Shown here piece by piece: positions 17,535 to 26,920 of a stretch of 64,000 bases of DNA; the stretch's first letter is position 1, and every line of letters begins with the position of its first letter. Origin of the DNA: Plastoroseomonas arctica (GTDB lineage: Bacteria > Pseudomonadota > Alphaproteobacteria > Acetobacterales > Acetobacteraceae); NCBI RefSeq assembly GCF_018128965.1, contig NZ_JAAEDH010000001.1, positions 393,081 to 457,080 on the forward strand, in the 5' to 3' direction. A program made the translations under genes and the position numbers. The notes under the pieces were generated by a model that saw nothing but the letters and a program-made list of their open reading frames with translations, did not search any database and was not told where the DNA came from.

Positions 17535-20429
17535 ATGCAAACCCCCATGACCGTCATGCGCCTGGGCGACAGCCGCCTCGCCAACCGCCTCCGCGCCGAA
17601 ACCGAGGGCGAGGTGCTGTTCTCCGCCGCCGATCGCGGCCGCTACGCCACCGATGCGAGCATCTACCAGATCGAACCGCTGGGCGTGCTGGTGCCGCGCA
17701 CCACCGCCGATGTGGAAGCCGCCATGGCCATCTGCCGCGAGGGGGGCATCGCGGTGCTGCCGCGGGGCGGCGGCACCTCCCAATGCGGCCAAACCGTCAA
17801 CCAGGCGCTGGTGATCGACTGCACCAAGTACCTGCGCAACGTGCTGAGCGTGGAAGGCGACACCGCGCGGGTGCAGCCCGGCATCACGCTGGGCGCGCTG
17901 AACGAGGCGCTGAAGGCATCTGGGCAGTTCTTCCCGGTGGATCCCTCCACCTGGCAGCGCTGCACGATCGGCGGCATGGCGGCGAATAATTCCTGCGGCA
18001 GCAAATCCATCCGCTACGGGCTGATGGCCGACAATGTGCGCGCCATTGACGCCATCCTGGCCGATGGATCGCGCTTCGATTTCGCCGATCTGGCGGAAAA
18101 TTTGGGTGAGACTATCCCGGCGCCCATCGCCGACCTTGTGAACCGCTTGCGCGCACTGGGCGCGCGGGAGGCCGAGGAAATCACGGCCCGCTTCCCGCAC
18201 CAGCTTCGTCGCGTCGGCGGCTATAACCTCGATGCGCTGACACCTGCCGCACGCGCCGCCGGGCGTGGCAACCTCGCGCGGCTGCTGGTCGGGAGCGAGG
18301 GGACGCTAGCCTTTTCGGCGGCGCTCGATCTCAAGCTGTGGCCGATCAAGCCGCGCAAGGTGCTGGGCATCTGCCAGTTCCCGACCTTCCGCGCCGCGAT
18401 GGAGGCGTCGCGGCACCTGGTGGCGCTTCACCCCGAGGCGGTCGAGCTGGTGGACCGCACCATGATCGACCTGGGGCGTTCGATCCCGATCTATCGCCGC
18501 ACCATCGCCGCCATGCTGATCGGCGAGCCGGACTCCATCCTCATCGTGGAGTTCCACGGCAGCGAGGACGGCCCGCTGCTGCAATCCCTCGACCGCCTGG
18601 ATGAGGCGATGGCAGATCTCGGCCATCCCGGCGCCATCGTGCGCGCGACCGACGCCCCCTTCCAGGCGGCGATCGCCGAGGTGCGCGAGGCCGGGCTGAA
18701 CATCATGATGTCCATGAAGGGCGACGGAAAACCCGTCTCCTTCATCGAGGATTGCGCCGTCGGCCTCGACGACCTCGCCGACTATACCGAACGCCTGAAC
18801 GACGTCTTCGCGAAGCACGGCACCAAGGGCACCTGGTACGCCCACGCCTCGGTCGGCTGCCTGCACGTCCGCCCCGTGCTGAACATGAAATCCGGCGAGG
18901 ACGTCACCAAGATGCGCGCCATCGCGGAGGAATGCTTCGCGCTCGTCCGCGAATACAAGGGCAGCCACTCCGGCGAGCATGGCGACGGCATCGTCCGCTC
19001 CGAATTCAACGAGCCGATGTTCGGCTCGCGCATCGCCCGCGCCTTTGAGGTCGTGAAGGACGCCTTCGACCCGGCCGCGATGCTCAACCCCGGCCGCATC
19101 ACCCGCGCACCGAAGATGGATAACCGGTCGCTGTTCCGTTACGCGCCGGGCTACGCACCGGCGCCGATCACGCCCGTGCTCGACTGGAGCGAACATCCCG
19201 GCGCGCTGCTCGGCGCGGTCGAGATGTGCAACAACAACGGCACCTGCCGGAAATTCGACGCCGGCACCATGTGCCCCAGCTATCGGGTCACCCGCGACGA
19301 GACGCATCTGACCCGCGGCCGCGCCAATACCCTCCGCCTGGCCCTCACCGGCCAGCTCGAAGGCGGCCTCGCCTCGGACGCCGTGCAGGAGGCGCTGTCG
19401 CTCTGCGTCTCGTGCAAGGGCTGCCGGCGGGAATGCCCCACGGGCGTCGACATGGCGCGGATGAAGATCGAGGCGCTGGCTGCACGCCAGGCGACGCATG
19501 GCGTGGCGCTGAAGGACCGCGTCATCGCGACCTTGGCGCATTGGGCGCCCTTTGCCGCTATGTTTCCGCCGCTCGCTAATGCGCGGGAATGGATCCCCGG
19601 CGCTCGCTGGCTGGGCGAAAGACTGCTCGGCTTCGCGCGAGAGCGCCCCCTTCCCCGCTTCGCCTGGCGCGCCTTCCACGATGCCGAACTGCCCGAGCCC
19701 TCCGGCGCGCCGGGCGAGGTCATCCTGCTGCCCGACCTGTTCAACCGCTATTTCGAGCCGGAAAACCTCCGCGCCGCCATCCGTGTGCTCACCGCCGCCG
19801 GCCACCGCGTCACCCTTGCCCGGCCCGCGCGCGGCGCGCGGCCGCTCGATGACGGTCGTACTCTTCTCGCCGCTGGGCTGGTCACGAAAGCCCGTGCCGA
19901 GGCCGCGCGCACGCTGGCAGCACTGAGCACCTTCCCCGACAAGCCGGTCATCGGCATAGAGCCCTCCGCGCTGCTGACCCTGCGCGACGAATTCCCCGCC
20001 ATGCTGCCCGGTCCCGCCACCGAGGCGCTGGCAGCCCGGGCCCACTTGCTTTCGGAGTTCTTGATCGCGACCAAGGCGCAGCTCCCCTTCAAACGCATCG
20101 AGGCCACCGCGCACGTGCACGGTCATTGCCACCAGAAGGCGTTCGGCGCCTTCCCCGCCGCCATCGCGCTCCTCTCCGCCATCCCCGGCCTGAAGGTGCT
20201 GCCCATCACCTCCTCCTGCTGCGGCATGGCCGGCGCCTTCGGCTACGAGGCAAAGAATCTCGCGACCTCGAAGGCGATGGCGGAGCTCGCTCTGCTCCCG
20301 GCCATCCGCCGCGCCAATGCAGACCACCTCGTCATCGCCGACGGCACCTCCTGCCGCCACCAGATCGACGACCTTGCGGGGCGCGAGGCGATCCACGCGG
20401 TGCGGCTGCTGGACCGGGCACTGGCATGA
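17535..20429 (+). CDS. FAD-linked and 4Fe-4S 2-hydroxyacid dehydrogenase (D-lactate/glycolate-oxidase-like fusion)
   Basis: 964 residues. N-terminal FAD_binding_4 domain (about 45-190) with PRGGGTSQCGQTVN and GGMAANNSCGSKSIRYG, then the FAD-oxidase C domain (about 270-545) with GSEGTLAF and HSGEHGDGIVRSEF, then ferredoxin-like clusters beginning at Cys565 (CNNNGTCR, CPSY) and Cys624 (CVSCKGCRRECP), and a C-terminal CCG cysteine-rich domain with HGHCHQK and SSCCGMAGAFG. The layout equals GlcD plus GlcF fused in one chain, as in Dld-II type enzymes. Likely substrates are D-lactate, glycolate or another 2-hydroxyacid, with electrons passed to the quinone pool. The divergent glyoxylate aminotransferase favours glycolate, by inference only. 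The stop overlaps the DUF924 start. Confidence 0.88.
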   Translation: MQTPMTVMRLGDSRLANRLRAETEGEVLFSAADRGRYATDASIYQIEPLGVLVPRTTADVEAAMAICREGGIAVLPRGGGTSQCGQTVNQALVIDCTKYLRNVLSVEGDTARVQPGITLGALNEALKASGQFFPVDPSTWQRCTIGGMAANNSCGSKSIRYGLMADNVRAIDAILADGSRFDFADLAENLGETIPAPIADLVNRLRALGAREAEEITARFPHQLRRVGGYNLDALTPAARAAGRGNLARLLVGSEGTLAFSAALDLKLWPIKPRKVLGICQFPTFRAAMEASRHLVALHPEAVELVDRTMIDLGRSIPIYRRTIAAMLIGEPDSILIVEFHGSEDGPLLQSLDRLDEAMADLGHPGAIVRATDAPFQAAIAEVREAGLNIMMSMKGDGKPVSFIEDCAVGLDDLADYTERLNDVFAKHGTKGTWYAHASVGCLHVRPVLNMKSGEDVTKMRAIAEECFALVREYKGSHSGEHGDGIVRSEFNEPMFGSRIARAFEVVKDAFDPAAMLNPGRITRAPKMDNRSLFRYAPGYAPAPITPVLDWSEHPGALLGAVEMCNNNGTCRKFDAGTMCPSYRVTRDETHLTRGRANTLRLALTGQLEGGLASDAVQEALSLCVSCKGCRRECPTGVDMARMKIEALAARQATHGVALKDRVIATLAHWAPFAAMFPPLANAREWIPGARWLGERLLGFARERPLPRFAWRAFHDAELPEPSGAPGEVILLPDLFNRYFEPENLRAAIRVLTAAGHRVTLARPARGARPLDDGRTLLAAGLVTKARAEAARTLAALSTFPDKPVIGIEPSALLTLRDEFPAMLPGPATEALAARAHLLSEFLIATKAQLPFKRIEATAHVHGHCHQKAFGAFPAAIALLSAIPGLKVLPITSSCCGMAGAFGYEAKNLATSKAMAELALLPAIRRANADHLVIADGTSCRHQIDDLAGREAIHAVRLLDRALA

Positions 20430-20995
20430 CAGACGACGTCCTCGCCTTCTGGTTCGCCGAGGGTCGCGACACCCCGCGCAAGGCCTGGTTCCTGCGCGAT
20501 GACGCCTTCGACGCCGCGATCCGTTCGCAGTTCGGCGCCCTGATCCTCCCCGCCCGCGAGGGCGCTCTCGATGGTTGGGCCGCGACCCCGAACGGTGCAC
20601 TCGCGCTGCTGCTCGTGCTGGACCAATTCCCGCGCAATCTCGAGCGCGGTTCGCCCGGAGCCTTCGCGTCCGACTCGCACGCTCGCACCGTGGCGCGCGA
20701 CGCGGTGCTCGCAAAGCGCCTCGACTTGCGGCTCACGCCCACCGAGCGCGTCTTCCTCTACCTGCCCTTCGAACATGCCGAGGCGAACGCCGACCAGGAT
20801 CTCTCGGTCGCCCTCTTCGAAGGGCTGCGCGACAGTGTCTTCCACCGCGCGCCGGGCGGCAGCATCGACTATGCGTGGCGCCACCGCGCCGTCATCCGCC
20901 GCTTCGGCCGCTTCCCGCATCGCAACGCCGTGCTCGGCCGGGAGAACACGCCCGACGAGGCCGCATACCTGGCGGCACCTGGCGCCGGCTTCTGA
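20426..20995 (+). CDS. DUF924 family protein
   Basis: 189 residues starting at ATG 20426, overlapping the upstream TGA by 4 bp, so translationally coupled to the dehydrogenase. Family hallmarks: VLAFWF at the N terminus, LLLVLDQFPRNLERG in the middle, VFLYLPFEHAE, and RFGRFPHRNAVLGR near the C terminus. DUF924 proteins are small all-helical cytoplasmic proteins of unknown function, TPR-like in fold. Nothing in the sequence points to a specific job. Confidence 0.85.
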   Translation: MTDDVLAFWFAEGRDTPRKAWFLRDDAFDAAIRSQFGALILPAREGALDGWAATPNGALALLLVLDQFPRNLERGSPGAFASDSHARTVARDAVLAKRLDLRLTPTERVFLYLPFEHAEANADQDLSVALFEGLRDSVFHRAPGGSIDYAWRHRAVIRRFGRFPHRNAVLGRENTPDEAAYLAAPGAGF

Positions 20996-21120
20996 GGCGC
21001 TCGCCGCGGGTTCGTGATGGCTAGCGCGGGAATGTCACTGCCCTGCAACGGAATTGCGCGTGACATTCCACATATGCAACAATACGGTCCCGGTCGTCAT
21101 CATCGCGCCGGGAGCCGTCA

Positions 21121-21825
21121 ATGCCCATCACCTACCTCGAATACGCCGCGATCGCCGCGGCCGCGTATTACCCGACGCGCGCCGATACCGGCCGCGGCTT
21201 CGCACGCTTCTCTCCGATGCGGCGTGAGATGTCGGGCTTCCAGGGCGCCATCTACCGGCGCGCCGGCGGCGGCACCAATGCCTGGGTCGTGGGCATCGCC
21301 GGCACCCAGCCAACCGATGGCGGCGGCGCCGATGTCGTAGCCGATGCGGGCTTCGGAGGCGCCGCGGGCGCTGTCTTCGGCATCCCCGGCGCGATCCTGT
21401 CGCTGGCCGGCGCCGTGCTGCTTTCGCGGCAATGCGCCTCGGCCGAGCAGCTCGTGACCGAAGCCCGAGCGGCGATGGCGCGGGGCGACTCGCTCTCCAT
21501 CACCGGCCACTCGCTGGGCGGCGGCATCGCGCAGATCGTCGCGGCCCGCACGGGCGTGACGGCCATGGCCTTCAACCCGCCCGCGGTGACCGCGGTGGGA
21601 GGGGTGGCCGCCGCCTATGGCCGCACCAAGCCGAAGATCACCAACCTCAAGGTCAAGAACGATCCGATCAACTACTCCGGCGCGGTCGGCGGCTGGCTCG
21701 GCAAGGTGGTGATCCTGAACTCGCCCCGCTCCGGCGGCGATGCCCATTCGATCGACCGCACCATTGCCGAGCTGTCGCCGGCCGGCGCCTTCAGCGCGCT
21801 CGGCGGCAGCGACCCCTTCGCCTGA
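21121..21825 (+). CDS. Lipase class 3-like alpha/beta hydrolase
   Basis: 234 residues. The nucleophile elbow GHSLGGG (about residue 128) and the downstream TAMAFNPPAV strand are typical of class 3 lipases and Mbeg1-like hydrolases. A possible acid residue is in KNDPINYSG and the His in GDAHSIDRT, completing a Ser-Asp-His triad at the right spacing. An Ala/Gly-rich hydrophobic stretch (about 70-95) precedes the elbow. There is no clear N-terminal signal peptide. Substrate unknown. A purine-rich patch precedes the ATG weakly. Confidence 0.65.
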   Translation: MPITYLEYAAIAAAAYYPTRADTGRGFARFSPMRREMSGFQGAIYRRAGGGTNAWVVGIAGTQPTDGGGADVVADAGFGGAAGAVFGIPGAILSLAGAVLLSRQCASAEQLVTEARAAMARGDSLSITGHSLGGGIAQIVAARTGVTAMAFNPPAVTAVGGVAAAYGRTKPKITNLKVKNDPINYSGAVGGWLGKVVILNSPRSGGDAHSIDRTIAELSPAGAFSALGGSDPFA

Positions 21826-21890
21826 GCCAGGGCCTGCCCGGGCGGCCGCTTCGCAGCTAGAGAGGATCCAACCCGAGGGAAGGATCCTCC

Positions 21891-22496
21891 ATGCAGCTCA
21901 TCGGCCGCAATCTCAGCCCCTTCGTCCGCCGCGTGGCGGCGACGCTGAACCTCTACGCGATCCCGTTCGAGCACCTGGCCTTCAGCACGGTGGACGATGC
22001 GGCCGATATCGCGCGCTACAACCCACTGGTGCGCGTGCCGGCCCTGGTGCTCGATGATGGCGAGACGCTGATCGACTCCGCCGCCATCCTCGATCATGTC
22101 GAGACGCTGGCACCGGCCGGCCAGGCGCTGCTTCCGCCCCCGGGCCCTGCCCGCCGGGCCGCGCTGCGCGCCGAGTCGCTGGCACTGGGCGCCTGCGACA
22201 AGGGCGTTGCCGCGTTGATCGAGCTCAAGCGTCGGGCGCCGGAGCATCGCTCGGAAGCTGTGGCGGCGGGCCAGCTGCGCCAGGTGCAGGGTGGACTCGC
22301 TGCACTGGAGGCGATAGCGCCCGAACCCTACCTGCTTGGGGCGCTGATGACCCAGGCGGACGTCACGACCGCTGTCCTGATGGACTTCCTCGACGTTGTG
22401 CATCCCGGGATTACCGCCGACTATCCCGCGCTGAGCGCGCTGCGGCATCGTTTGAACAAGATTGAGGCAATCGGCAGCACACGCTGGATCGCTTGA
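21891..22496 (+). CDS. Glutathione S-transferase family protein
   Basis: 201 residues. Thioredoxin-like N-terminal domain with SPFVRRVAATLNL (the active-site serine S9 and Arg run), the cis-proline region NPLVRVPALVLDDG, and the glutathione-binding LIDSAAILDHVE. The C-terminal helical domain includes LLGALMTQADVTTAVLMDF, with the conserved N-capping aspartate. Normal length. The reaction (conjugation, isomerisation or dehalogenation) cannot be told. It stands alone between a lipase-like gene and a DUF1194 gene. Confidence 0.87.
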   Translation: MQLIGRNLSPFVRRVAATLNLYAIPFEHLAFSTVDDAADIARYNPLVRVPALVLDDGETLIDSAAILDHVETLAPAGQALLPPPGPARRAALRAESLALGACDKGVAALIELKRRAPEHRSEAVAAGQLRQVQGGLAALEAIAPEPYLLGALMTQADVTTAVLMDFLDVVHPGITADYPALSALRHRLNKIEAIGSTRWIA

Positions 22497-22647
22497 GGAT
22501 TTCTTCAAACTGTCGCGGTGAGACTCTTGTTGCACCGCGATATGCCGTTGGCCTACTAAGGAGTCTAAGACGGCTGTCCTAGCCTTGCTCAACGGCAGCC
22601 GTATCGGGAGATAGCCATCGCGCACGCGCTCCAACCTGGAGAGCAAG

Positions 22648-23427
22648 ATGCGTATGTGGTCGCCCCGGAGCCCGGCTCCCGAATTCTCCCTCTCCCGCAG
22701 GTCGCTGCTCAGTGCGACGCTGGCTGCCCCGGCACTGCTCCGATCCCGCGCCGCCCTGGCGCATGAACCGGTCGATGTGGAGCTCGTGCTCGCGGTCGAC
22801 GTATCGCGTTCGGTCGATGCGGTGGAACAGGCGCTGCAATTCGCCGGCTACGCCGCGGCGTTCCGCGATGCGCGTCTGGCGGAAGGGATTTCCGGCGGGC
22901 CGCTGGGGGCGATCGCCGTATGCCTGTTCACCTGGTCCGACTGGGACATCCAGAATCTGCTGGTGCCCTGGACGAAGGTCGACGGTCCGGCGACAGCGGC
23001 GGACTTTGCCGCCGCGGTGGATGCCGCGCCGCGCGAAACCTATCTCTACACCTCCATCTCGGGCGCCATCGACTATGCCGGGCGCCTGTTCGGGCAGCGC
23101 TACGAGGGGACGCGCCAGGTGGTCGACATCTCCGGCGACGGGGTGAACAACTCGGGGCGCCCGCTGGCGGAATCGCGCGCCGCGGCGCTGGATCGCGGCA
23201 TCATCCTCAACGGGCTCGCGGTCCTGGACCGTGACCCGTCGCCGGCGGCCGCGCTCGCCGGGCTGCCGCCGCTCGATGACTACTACCGCGACGAGGTGAT
23301 CGGCGGCCCCGGCGCCTTCCTGATGGTCGCCGAGGGCTTCGAAGCGTTCGAGACGGCGGTGCGCCGCAAGATCATCCGCGAGATCGCGACCGGTCCGGGC
23401 CCGGTGGTGGAGCGCGCCTACGCATGA
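22648..23427 (+). CDS. DUF1194 secreted VWA-like protein
   Basis: 259 residues. N terminus has a Tat-like signal (SRRSLLSATLAAPALL, cleavage near AALA). The mature protein opens with VELVLAVDVSRSVDAVEQ, a DxSxS metal-ion site as in von Willebrand A domains, and later has VDISGDGVNNSGRP. DUF1194 proteins are periplasmic, widespread in alphaproteobacteria and of unknown function. The 150-bp upstream spacer contains an imperfect hairpin. A bidirectional hairpin follows the gene. Confidence 0.85.
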   Translation: MRMWSPRSPAPEFSLSRRSLLSATLAAPALLRSRAALAHEPVDVELVLAVDVSRSVDAVEQALQFAGYAAAFRDARLAEGISGGPLGAIAVCLFTWSDWDIQNLLVPWTKVDGPATAADFAAAVDAAPRETYLYTSISGAIDYAGRLFGQRYEGTRQVVDISGDGVNNSGRPLAESRAAALDRGIILNGLAVLDRDPSPAAALAGLPPLDDYYRDEVIGGPGAFLMVAEGFEAFETAVRRKIIREIATGPGPVVERAYA

Positions 23428-23428
23428 C

Positions 23429-23459
23429 GAAGGGCCGGGAGCGCCGGCTCCCGACCTTC
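23429..23459. terminator. Bidirectional hairpin between convergent DUF1194 and methyltransferase genes
   Basis: Inner stem 23436-23442 with 23447-23453 (CGGGAGC and complement) and outer stem 23429-23433 with 23455-23459 (GAAGG and CCTTC), with a small asymmetric bulge. It lies exactly between two convergent stops. No T-run is seen. Confidence 0.5.
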
Positions 23460-24174
23460 AGCGCTTTGCGAGCACGCCGATGAAGTAGCCATTGTGCCAG
23501 TCGCTCTCCTTGAAGCCCGGCACGCCGTTGCTGCCGTCGAGCGTGGTGCGGACCTCGGCGGCGTAGAGAAGGTCGACGTCGCTCTCGGCGATGGCCCGGT
23601 GGGTCCCGGCGCGCACCCGTTCCCAGTTCCAGTCGTCGCAGATGAAGACGAAGCGCTCGGCGAGCGCGGGCAGCGCGCGCACCAGGCCGTCATACTGGTC
23701 GGCCTCCTCATGCGGCCCGTCGAACAGGTAGATGTTGAACGGCTCGACCTGCTCCGCGATGGCGGCGAAGGGGACCGAGCGGAAATCGCCCTCGAAGAAA
23801 CCCACCGTCGCGGATTCGCCCCGGTAGCGTCCGACATTGGCCAAGAACTGCTCCTTGGGTCCGCCGAACTCGCTCCAGTTGTCGATCGCCAGCGCGCGCA
23901 CCGCATTGCCGGCGATGGCGGCGCACAGCGTGGATCCCTGCCAGCTGCCGACTTCGAGATAGCCGGGCTTCGGCATGCGCCGCACCAGCGTGTTGATGAA
24001 CCACCGGTAGCGATACCCGGACATACCATCGATTGTGTAGAAGCCCTGGCTGCGGTCGATGGACGCGGCCATCGCCTCGGTCAGCACCGATTTTACAAGC
24101 CGTACCATGCCTTCGCCGGGCTCGATCTCGATCGCGGACAGATAGGCCAAGGGTTTGCTCCATTCTGGGGACAC
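23458..24174 (-). CDS. Class I SAM-dependent methyltransferase (Methyltransf_24-like)
   Basis: 238 residues from GTG 24174; earlier starts would run into the divergent gene at 24303. The SAM-binding motif I is GYLEVGSWQGSTLCAA, followed by ALAIDNWSEFGG and a motif IV-like YLFDGPHEEADQYDGL. This FDGxH pattern is typical of Methyltransf_24 and related enzymes that modify sugars or small molecules near glycan loci. It faces away from, and shares an upstream region with, a second methyltransferase and the GT41 pair, so I infer a role in the same surface-modification locus. Confidence 0.72.
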   Translation of the reverse strand: MSPEWSKPLAYLSAIEIEPGEGMVRLVKSVLTEAMAASIDRSQGFYTIDGMSGYRYRWFINTLVRRMPKPGYLEVGSWQGSTLCAAIAGNAVRALAIDNWSEFGGPKEQFLANVGRYRGESATVGFFEGDFRSVPFAAIAEQVEPFNIYLFDGPHEEADQYDGLVRALPALAERFVFICDDWNWERVRAGTHRAIAESDVDLLYAAEVRTTLDGSNGVPGFKESDWHNGYFIGVLAKR

Positions 24175-24289
24175 GCCTTGGATACCGCCGCGCGCATTGC
24201 CAAGCCGTAAAGGCTGGCGGCAACCGTGCGTTAATGCCTCCCCGCTACGCTCGGGCCTCTCACGGCGCGCTGTCCCCGCGCCTTCGCCC

Positions 24290-24297
24290 AAGGAGGT
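24290..24297 (+). promoter_or_regulatory. Perfect Shine-Dalgarno before the plus-strand methyltransferase
   Basis: AAGGAGGT at 24290-24297, a full match to the anti-Shine-Dalgarno, ends 5 nt before ATG 24303. It fixes that start although the frame is open much further upstream. Such a strong site suggests high expression of the first gene of the putative glycosylation locus. Confidence 0.75.
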
Positions 24298-24302
24298 CCA
24301 AA

Positions 24303-24890
24303 ATGAACGCTCCACATTCCCATCCGCGCCGCGTGCTGCATGTCGGCTGCGGCGCCGCGGATCCGCGCAAGCTGCCCGCCGAATGGTTCCCAGCGGATCA
24401 GTGGCTGGAGGTGCGCCTGGACATCGACGCGGGCGTCTTGCCCGACATCATCGCCTCCATCACCGACATGGCGCCGGTCGAGACCGGCTCGATGGATGCG
24501 GTGTGGTCGTCGCACAATGTCGAGCACCTGTACCCGCACGAGGTGCCGCTCGCCCTCGCCGAATTCCGCCGCGTGCTGGCGCCCGACGGCTTCCTGCTGC
24601 TCACCCTGCCCGACCTGCAGCAGGTGGCGGAGCTGGTGGCGCAGGATCGCCTGACCGAGGCCGCCTATGTCTCGCCGATGGGCCCGATCACGCCACTCGA
24701 CATGTTGTACGGCCATCGCGGGGCGCTGGCGCAGGGCAATGCCTTCATGGGCCATCGCGGCGGATTCACGGCGCGCAGCCTTCAGCAGGCGCTGGTCGAG
24801 GCCGGCTTCCCGCATGCGCGCGTGATGCGCGACGGGAAGTTCGCGCTCTGGGCGGCCGCGCACATGGCTGCGCCGCAGATCGCCGCCTGA
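24303..24890 (+). CDS. Class I SAM-dependent methyltransferase (Methyltransf_11-like)
   Basis: 195 residues; start set by the perfect ribosome-binding site. Motif I is VLHVGCGAADPRKLP, then VRLDIDAGVLPD, and the Methyltransf_11-type VWSSHNVEHLYPHEVPLALAEFRRVLAPDGFLLL. Proteins of this family are common in capsule, LPS and protein-glycan loci. It lies 41 bp upstream of the first GT41 gene on the same strand and is likely the first gene of its operon. Substrate unknown; a sugar attached by the GT41 enzymes is an obvious but untested candidate. Confidence 0.78.
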   Translation: MNAPHSHPRRVLHVGCGAADPRKLPAEWFPADQWLEVRLDIDAGVLPDIIASITDMAPVETGSMDAVWSSHNVEHLYPHEVPLALAEFRRVLAPDGFLLLTLPDLQQVAELVAQDRLTEAAYVSPMGPITPLDMLYGHRGALAQGNAFMGHRGGFTARSLQQALVEAGFPHARVMRDGKFALWAAAHMAAPQIAA

Positions 24891-24931
24891 ATTTTCTGGG
24901 CCCGCCGGCCACCCCGCAAGGATTGTCGCGC

Positions 24932-26920
24932 ATGGACACCACCATCATCGCCGAGCTGTTCGGCACCGCGCAAAGCCACGCCCAGGCGGGCCGCCCGGAC
25001 GCCGCCGCGGCGCTCTACCGCGACTGGCTCGCCGCCCATGCGGAGAGCCCGTACCGCCATGCCGTGCTGTTCAACCACGCCGTGGTGCTGTCCAGCCTCG
25101 GCGCGGTGCAGGAGGCGGCGGTCGCGCTGCAGGAGGCGGTGGCCGCGCGGCCGAATTTCCTTCCAGCGCACGTCAACTTGGGCGTGTTGCTTGAACGCCT
25201 TGGCGCGGCCGACCAGGCCTTCGCGCATTGGACGCAGGTGACCACCGCGCTGGCACAAGTGACCGGCGAGTCCGTGGGCCACAAGGCCGCCGCGTTGAAG
25301 CTGAGCGCGAGCCTGCTGGAGGGGCGCAAGATGCTCGCCCAGGCGGAGGCCGCGCTGCGCCAGATGATCGAGCTCGGGCAGCACCCGGCCGATGTGGTGC
25401 AGCACTGGATCGCGCTGCGCCAGCGGCAATGCACCTGGCCCTTGCTCGAACCCGTGGGACCGTTCGACCGAAGCGCGCTTCTCCGCCGGATGGCGCCGCT
25501 GAGCCTCGCCAGCTATGCCGACGACCCGCTGCTGCAACTCGCGGGGGCCGCGGCCTGTGCGCGCGAGGAGATCGGCCGTCCCGCACCGGGCAGCGTGGCG
25601 CGCCACGCGGTGCCGCGCGCGCGGCCAGGGCGATTGCGCATCGGCTATCTCTCCTCAGACCTGCGCGACCACGCCATCGGCTACCTGACTGCCGACATGT
25701 TCCACCGCCATGACCGCGACCAGTTCGAGGTGTTCCTCTACTACTGCGGCATCCCCGCCGAGGACGCGACCAAGGCGCGCATCCGCGACGGCGCGGAGCA
25801 TTGGGTGGACATCACCCCGCTCGACGATGACGCGGCGCTGGCGCTGATGCTGCGCGACGCCATCGACATCCTGGTCGACATCAACGGTCACACCCGCAGC
25901 GCGCGATCCAAGTTGCTGGCCCGCCGCCCGGCCCCGGTGATCGTCAACTGGCTGGGCTTCGCGGGCACCATGGGCACGCCATACCACCACTACATCATCG
26001 CCGACCCGACCATCATCCCCGAGGGCCACGAGATCTACTACACGGAGCGCGTGCTGCGCCTGCCTTGCTACCAGCCCAACGACCGCGCGCGCGTGGTGGC
26101 GCCAACCCCAACCCGCGCCGAGTGCGGCCTGCCCGAGAACGCCACGGTGTTCTGCAGCTTCAACGGTGCGCAGAAGATCACGCCCTTCCTCTTCGCGCGC
26201 TGGATGGACATCCTGCGTGCGGTGCCCGACAGCTTGCTCTGGCTGCTCAAGGGCGCGGAGGCCGTGGACACGCGCCAGCGCGCGCTGGCCGAAGCCGCCG
26301 GCATCGACCCCGCACGGCTGATCTTCGTGCCCTTCGCGCCCAATGCGCAGCACATCGCGCGCTATGCGCTGGCCGATCTGTTCCTCGACACCACCCCCTA
26401 CGGTGCCCACACCACGGCGTCGGACGCGCTGTGGATGGGCGTGCCGATTCTCACCATGCCGGGGCGCGGCTTCGCCTCGCGCGTCTGCGCGTCGCTGGTG
26501 CGCGCGGCCGGCATCCCGGGCCTCGTCTGCGCCACGCCGGCGGAATACACCGCGCGCGCCATTGCCCTCGGCCACGACCGGCTGCGGCTCGCCACCTACC
26601 GCGACCAGTTGCTCGCCGGCCGGCACAGCTCGCTGCTGTTCGACACGGCACCCTTCACGCGCGAGATGGAGGCGCTGTTCCGCCGCATCTGGGCCGAGGC
26701 CTGCGCGGGACGGCTGCCGGTGCCGGAGATGACCAACCTCGACACCTATCTCGAGATCGGCGCGTCGCTCGACCATGACGGCGTGGAGTTCTCGCAGATC
26801 GCCGACTACCAGGGCCTCTATCGCGCGGCCCTTGCGGAGCGCCACGATTTCGTGCGGCTGCCTTGGGACAGCCGGGTGTGGCACGCGCCCGACGCCACCG
26901 CGCTCGAGGCCGCGGCCTGA
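24932..26920 (+). CDS. TPR-containing GT41 (OGT/SPINDLY-like) glycosyltransferase 1
   Basis: 662 residues from ATG 24932. N-terminal TPR-like helices (about 5-160) with LFNHAVVLSSLG and AHVNLGVLLERLG, then the two-lobed GT41 catalytic region. Family marks: QCTWPLLEPVG linker, RIGYLSSDLRDHAIGYL with the conserved His (H247), ILVDINGHTRSARSKLLA, VNWLGFAGTMGTPYHHYI, CSFNGAQKITPFLFARWMDI with the donor-site Lys, and DLFLDTTPYGAHTTASDALW. GT41 enzymes transfer GlcNAc, fucose or glucose to Ser/Thr or Asn of cytoplasmic proteins. Its stop overlaps the next GT41 start (TGATG). The nearby Thr-rich repeat protein is the obvious acceptor candidate. Confidence 0.88.
   Translation: MDTTIIAELFGTAQSHAQAGRPDAAAALYRDWLAAHAESPYRHAVLFNHAVVLSSLGAVQEAAVALQEAVAARPNFLPAHVNLGVLLERLGAADQAFAHWTQVTTALAQVTGESVGHKAAALKLSASLLEGRKMLAQAEAALRQMIELGQHPADVVQHWIALRQRQCTWPLLEPVGPFDRSALLRRMAPLSLASYADDPLLQLAGAAACAREEIGRPAPGSVARHAVPRARPGRLRIGYLSSDLRDHAIGYLTADMFHRHDRDQFEVFLYYCGIPAEDATKARIRDGAEHWVDITPLDDDAALALMLRDAIDILVDINGHTRSARSKLLARRPAPVIVNWLGFAGTMGTPYHHYIIADPTIIPEGHEIYYTERVLRLPCYQPNDRARVVAPTPTRAECGLPENATVFCSFNGAQKITPFLFARWMDILRAVPDSLLWLLKGAEAVDTRQRALAEAAGIDPARLIFVPFAPNAQHIARYALADLFLDTTPYGAHTTASDALWMGVPILTMPGRGFASRVCASLVRAAGIPGLVCATPAEYTARAIALGHDRLRLATYRDQLLAGRHSSLLFDTAPFTREMEALFRRIWAEACAGRLPVPEMTNLDTYLEIGASLDHDGVEFSQIADYQGLYRAALAERHDFVRLPWDSRVWHAPDATALEAAA

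Noticed and set aside
18306..20714. Minus-strand open frame of about 800 residues opposite the FAD/Fe-S dehydrogenase
   Set aside because: It is the antisense shadow of a gene with intact cofactor motifs; composition is Arg/Gly/His-rich noise.
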